Shown here one piece after another: positions 61,211 to 64,000 of a stretch of 64,000 nt of DNA. The translations under genes and the position numbers were made by a program. Position 1 is the stretch's first letter, and every line of letters starts with the position of its first letter. The notes under the pieces were generated by a model. The model saw only the letters and a program-made list of their open reading frames with translations. It was not told where the DNA came from and ran no database searches. Source of the DNA: an uncultured Methanoregula sp. Its GTDB lineage: Archaea > Halobacteriota > Methanomicrobia > Methanomicrobiales > Methanospirillaceae. The stretch covers positions 744,001 through 808,000 of the forward strand of contig NZ_OY787452.1 in the NCBI RefSeq assembly GCF_963678795.1. Reading direction: 5' to 3'.

Positions 61211-62572
61211 TCAGTGCCCGCGCCGGTCGATCAACCGTTTTGGCCGCCCTTTTTGTTTGTGCAGTTCGAGCCCTCCGGTTTTGGTGACATTGACCAGGAT
61301 CCGGAAATCCCCGTCGTGATAATGCCGGGCAAGCCCGGGTTTGTATTTCAGGAACCGGTTCACGAATGTATCCTCTATGGTTTTTTTATCGCAGTGCTCC
61401 TGATCGATACATTCCACGCTCACTGACAGGATTGTTTCATCCGGATTTTCCCCATCGTGAATGAAAGCCTCATATTCACCATTCAGGAAGTCCATGTTTT
61501 CGGGCTGGAAGACCGCAGCTTCGATATCCACACGGTTTAAGGAATTCTGGAAGACCCATGCGGTCTCGGCTTCCCGCTGGGGGTTATGGACCCGCATATG
61601 GGTCCTGCCGCAGGGGCACCGGTCGCGGGAGAGGACGACCGTTGTGTCTTCGGTATCGTAATTGAGGAGGAGCATTCCCGCATTCGCCCCCACGGGAAGA
61701 AGGGTGGTGAGGACTCCCCTGCCGCAGGCTCCATCTTTGACAAACGACTCCATCCGGGGATCATAGACATCCAGGTGAACGAGATCCTCAGGTACATGAA
61801 GGCCTGCAACCTGGGTACATTCTCCGCACATAGTACCTTCAGTACTACCATAGGTATTGTAAACGGGGCATTCCCACAGTTCAGAGAGATACTTCCGGGA
61901 CTCATCGGCAAAGCTCTCGCCACCCGCAACCAGCTTGTTGATCGAGGTTTCCCCCGGGGTAATGCCTTCGGCCCTGAGCCTCCTGAACAGACGAAGAAGT
62001 TTGAAGACACTGCCGACAATCGCCGTCGGCTTGTAGCTTTTGAGGATCCTTAATTCGAACGAGCACTTGCCGATGGGAATGATCCCCATACCGATGCGTT
62101 GTGCGGCGATCGTCATGGTGTTGGCCCCCACATTCATGCCATAGGAGGCGCAGACAACGATCCGGTCCCGGTCTGAAAAACCCTGAGATACGAAACTGCG
62201 GGCGTACTTCTCTGCGTACCGCTTCCAGTCCTCCCAGGTCAAAAAAAAACCTTTGGGAGTCCCGCTCGTCCCGCTGGTCTCCTGTATAGAGAATACGTTC
62301 CCCCATGAGGTTGAGAGGAACTCAAACTCCGGAGTCACGGGGGGCTGGTGTTCCCGGATCGTCTTTCCGGAGATGATCGGAAGATCCAGCAGGTCTTCGT
62401 GGACGCGGATCTCCCCCGGATTGATTCCATTTTCCCGGAACCAGTGACGGTAAAATGCGGAGTGCTCGGCAGCGTACCGGACGGTGTAGCGCACCCTCTC
62501 ATCGATCAGGGCATCGAGACCGCCCCGTTCCATTGTCTCAATCTCCGGTGAGAAGTACGATCCCGCGGGCAT
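61211..62572 (-). CDS. PaaK/coenzyme F390 synthetase-like AMP-forming ligase
   Basis: 453 residues. The ATP-binding SIQETSGTSGTPKG motif is at about 95-108, YNTYGSTEGTMCGEC at about 235-250 and LLNYDTEDTTVVLSR near 315. CxC-type cysteines (CGEC, CPCGR) may bind zinc. This is the CapK/phenylacetate-CoA-ligase family, which in methanogens includes coenzyme F390 synthetase (adenylation of reduced F420 under oxygen stress) as well as acyl-CoA ligases; sequence alone does not separate them. It is the first gene of an operon with two archaellin-like pilins. Confidence 0.8.
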   Translation of the reverse strand: MPAGSYFSPEIETMERGGLDALIDERVRYTVRYAAEHSAFYRHWFRENGINPGEIRVHEDLLDLPIISGKTIREHQPPVTPEFEFLSTSWGNVFSIQETSGTSGTPKGFFLTWEDWKRYAEKYARSFVSQGFSDRDRIVVCASYGMNVGANTMTIAAQRIGMGIIPIGKCSFELRILKSYKPTAIVGSVFKLLRLFRRLRAEGITPGETSINKLVAGGESFADESRKYLSELWECPVYNTYGSTEGTMCGECTQVAGLHVPEDLVHLDVYDPRMESFVKDGACGRGVLTTLLPVGANAGMLLLNYDTEDTTVVLSRDRCPCGRTHMRVHNPQREAETAWVFQNSLNRVDIEAAVFQPENMDFLNGEYEAFIHDGENPDETILSVSVECIDQEHCDKKTIEDTFVNRFLKYKPGLARHYHDGDFRILVNVTKTGGLELHKQKGRPKRLIDRRGH

Positions 62573-62594
62573 TACAGTGCATTGCAGGAGAAAT

Positions 62595-62604
62595 TGTTTA
62601 TAGG
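62595..62604 (+). promoter_or_regulatory. TATA box of the radical SAM gene
   Basis: TGTTTATAGG lies about 60 bp before the radical SAM ATG and 23 bp beyond the ligase start on the other strand, in the divergent gap. It probably serves the plus-strand gene. Confidence 0.4.
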
Positions 62605-62664
62605 TTACGACAGTGGGAAAGACAGGATCAGGAACGTTTTTTCGCTTCTGCTAAGGGCCGGACG

Positions 62665-63840
62665 ATGCCCTCAATTTATCGTCTGAACGGTCGAAGATGT
62701 ACAGACAATTTCATGTACTTCCATGTCATCCTCACGGACAATTGCAACCTCTGTTGCAGTTACTGCCGGGCCAAGGCATTCGAGGAACTGGAAGAAGGTT
62801 CAGATGAGGGAGAGCCTGTGGAGATCGATCCGGACCTCCCCCTGGAACTGGACTATGATCTCAGGCTCCTCTATGGTTTCCTTGCCAAAGACCCTGCCCC
62901 AACGGTCACATTCTACGGGGGAGAGCCACTCATCCGGGCAGATCTCATCGACCAGATCGTTCGCGAAGCGCCGGTACGTCGGTTCATGCTGCAGACCAAC
63001 GGGCTTCTCCTCGACCGGCTCGCCCCGGAGATCGTGAACCGGTTTTCTACGATCCTTGTCTCCCTTGACGGGAAAGAAGAACTCACTGACAAAAACCGGG
63101 GAGAGGACGTGTACCGCAGGGTAATGGCGCAGGTACAAAGACTCCGGACTATCGGGTACACCGGTGAACTGATCGCCCGCATGACCGTGACTGAACAGAC
63201 GGATATCGTGGATGCTGTCAGCTGGCTTGCCGGAAACCCTGATCACGCGTTCTCCTCCATCCACTGGCAGCTGGACGCAGACTTTGCCGGGGATTTTGCA
63301 AGGAGACAGTTCGCGGACTGGGCCACGGACAGTTACAATCCGGGCATCCGTATGCTGGTCAGTCAATGGGTGGACCGCATGGAAACCACCGGGGAAGTCC
63401 TTCGCTGGTACCCCTTCCTCGATCCCATAGACGATCTCCTTGACGGGAAGGCAAGCCGGCTCCGGTGTGGTTCGGGCTACGCAAACTACAGCATCATGAC
63501 GGACGGCCACATAGCACCCTGCCCGGTGATGGTCGGCATGACACCGTATTATGTCGGGCATATCGCTGATGCCGACCCCTGTGCACTTGACCGGGTTGAA
63601 GTTGGCGGGGAATGCACGAGCTGCCACATCAGGGATTTCTGCGGGGGGCGGTGCCTCTACTCCAACATCACCCGGCCATGGAATACCATACAGCGGCAGC
63701 TCGTATGCGGGACGGTTGAGAATCTCCGCGAGGCACTTGTATCCGCGCTCCCGCGGGTGCAGAATCTCATTGCACGCGGTATCATCGCCCGGAGGGATTT
63801 CGCGCATGAAAAGTTCAACGGGTGCGAGATAATTCCCTGA
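62665..63840 (+). CDS. Radical SAM/SPASM enzyme (AF0577-type, putative peptide-modifying)
   Basis: 391 residues from the ATG at 62665; upstream frames add unconserved sequence. The CxxxCxxC triad is in ILTDNCNLCCSYCRAKAF (C27, C31, C34). The C-terminal SPASM-like region has CGSGYANYSIMTDGHIAPCPV and CTSCHIRDFCGGRCLYSN, giving auxiliary Fe-S clusters. This matches the AF0577 family, thought to modify peptides, but I see no obvious Cys-rich or leader-type precursor nearby. FYGGEPL and MLQTNG are further radical SAM features. Transcribed divergently from the ligase/pilin operon. Confidence 0.8.
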   Translation: MPSIYRLNGRRCTDNFMYFHVILTDNCNLCCSYCRAKAFEELEEGSDEGEPVEIDPDLPLELDYDLRLLYGFLAKDPAPTVTFYGGEPLIRADLIDQIVREAPVRRFMLQTNGLLLDRLAPEIVNRFSTILVSLDGKEELTDKNRGEDVYRRVMAQVQRLRTIGYTGELIARMTVTEQTDIVDAVSWLAGNPDHAFSSIHWQLDADFAGDFARRQFADWATDSYNPGIRMLVSQWVDRMETTGEVLRWYPFLDPIDDLLDGKASRLRCGSGYANYSIMTDGHIAPCPVMVGMTPYYVGHIADADPCALDRVEVGGECTSCHIRDFCGGRCLYSNITRPWNTIQRQLVCGTVENLREALVSALPRVQNLIARGIIARRDFAHEKFNGCEIIP

Positions 63841-63889
63841 TACCACGGATGGATTTAAATACACAAGACAGGGAAAACAGGCCGGGATT

Positions 63890-63934
63890 ATGCAGATATA
63901 TTTATATCGAACCGTTAGATGTATATATGCAGAT
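63890..63934. repeat. Short direct repeats flanking the promoter of the last gene
   Basis: ATGCAGAT occurs at 63890-63897 and again at 63927-63934, 37 bp apart, in an AT-rich region with GATATATTTATATC (63895-63908). These could be regulator half-sites or chance in AT-rich DNA. Confidence 0.3.
63921..63928 (+). promoter_or_regulatory. TATA box for the terminal gene
   Basis: GTATATAT lies 29-36 bp before the ATG at 63957, consistent with a short or absent leader. Confidence 0.5.
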
Positions 63935-63956
63935 CAAAACTGCACGAGTAATAGCA

Positions 63957-64000
63957 ATGGAAAGAAAGAGTTTTGGTGGCCCGAGAAACTTCGGTCCCAG
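63957..64000 (+). CDS. Start of probable small zinc-ribbon (CxxC-x17-CxxC) protein, partial
   Basis: Only 14 codons are in the window: MERKSFGGPRNFGP. This N-terminus matches small methanogen proteins that continue into a CxxC...CxxC zinc ribbon; that part lies beyond the right edge, so the identity is by N-terminal similarity only. The TATA-like element 29-36 bp upstream supports a real start. Confidence 0.55.
   Translation, partial: MERKSFGGPRNFGP

Noticed and set aside
1..64000. CRISPR arrays, insertion sequences, prophage or rRNA genes
   Set aside because: No regularly spaced repeats with unique spacers, transposase, integrase or rRNA sequence was seen; only two tRNAs were found.

Overview
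This window is chromosomal DNA from a methanogenic archaeon, most likely a member of the Methanomicrobiales (Methanoregula-like). Archaeal markers include aEF-2 with a diphthamide site, aRF1, aIF2-gamma, Rpo7/Spt4, S24e, S27ae, L40e, a fused Kae1-Bud32 and an AglB oligosaccharyltransferase. Methanogen-type markers include SepRS, an archaeal phosphoribulokinase, a minimal SufCB pair, a PaaK/F390-synthetase-like ligase and class III pilin-like proteins. Most genes are tightly packed with ATGA/TGATG overlaps. I see no IS element, prophage or CRISPR array.

Layout. 1-6.6 kb: partial TrmO, a secreted protein, a solitary DNA methyltransferase, a DUF362 protein, a DEDD-like exonuclease, an orphan HicB, a C_GCAxxG protein and an aminotransferase. 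6.6-10.2 kb: cell-surface block with a PEGA-repeat protein, a membrane sensor and two cyclophilins (one lipoprotein, one cytoplasmic). 10.4-13.6 kb: S12-S7-EF-2 on the minus strand. 13.8-16.9 kb: queDEC (preQ0 for archaeosine), Nudix hydrolase and a lipoprotein alpha/beta hydrolase. 16.9-22.3 kb: translation run prf1-argS-taw1-sepS. 22.3-27.5 kb: phosphoribulokinase, a small membrane protein plus XRE regulator with twin operators, and an archaeal mrfAB-type helicase/exonuclease pair. 27.7-34.4 kb: HAD phosphatase, transglutaminase-like protein, a second solitary methyltransferase, sufCB, pcm and a cyclase-family hydrolase. 34.5-44.3 kb: amino-sugar and N-glycosylation cluster glmM-glmU-glmU2-glmS-acyltransferase-glycosyltransferase-aglB.

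44.4-50.9 kb: the conserved archaeal run aIF2g-PIN-rpo7-spt4-dephospho-CoA kinase-S24e-S27ae-Kae1/Bud32-RdgB-L40e. 51-59.1 kb: a Bles03-like protein, HtpX, tandem tRNA-Gly and tRNA-Val, a second DUF362 protein, a TMEM175-like channel, G/C-hairpin repeats, an NCS2 permease with a C-terminal GHKL-like domain, an MBL hydrolase and a transglutaminase-like protein. 59.3-64 kb: a small internally duplicated protein, an operon of a PaaK-like ligase with two archaellin-like pilins, a radical SAM/SPASM enzyme and the start of a probable zinc-ribbon protein.

The genes fall into three themes: translation and tRNA modification (t6A, m6t6A, archaeosine, wyosine, Sep-tRNA), envelope glycosylation and surface proteins, and DNA maintenance or marking (MrfAB-like pair, two solitary methyltransferases). 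The least explained items are the MrfAB-like pair in an archaeon, the permease-GHKL fusion, the ligase/pilin operon, the duplicated 75-bp hairpin element, and the palindromic operator candidates upstream of the XRE pair and the aIF2-gamma operon. Start codons, motif positions and repeat counts were read by eye; no database search was run.
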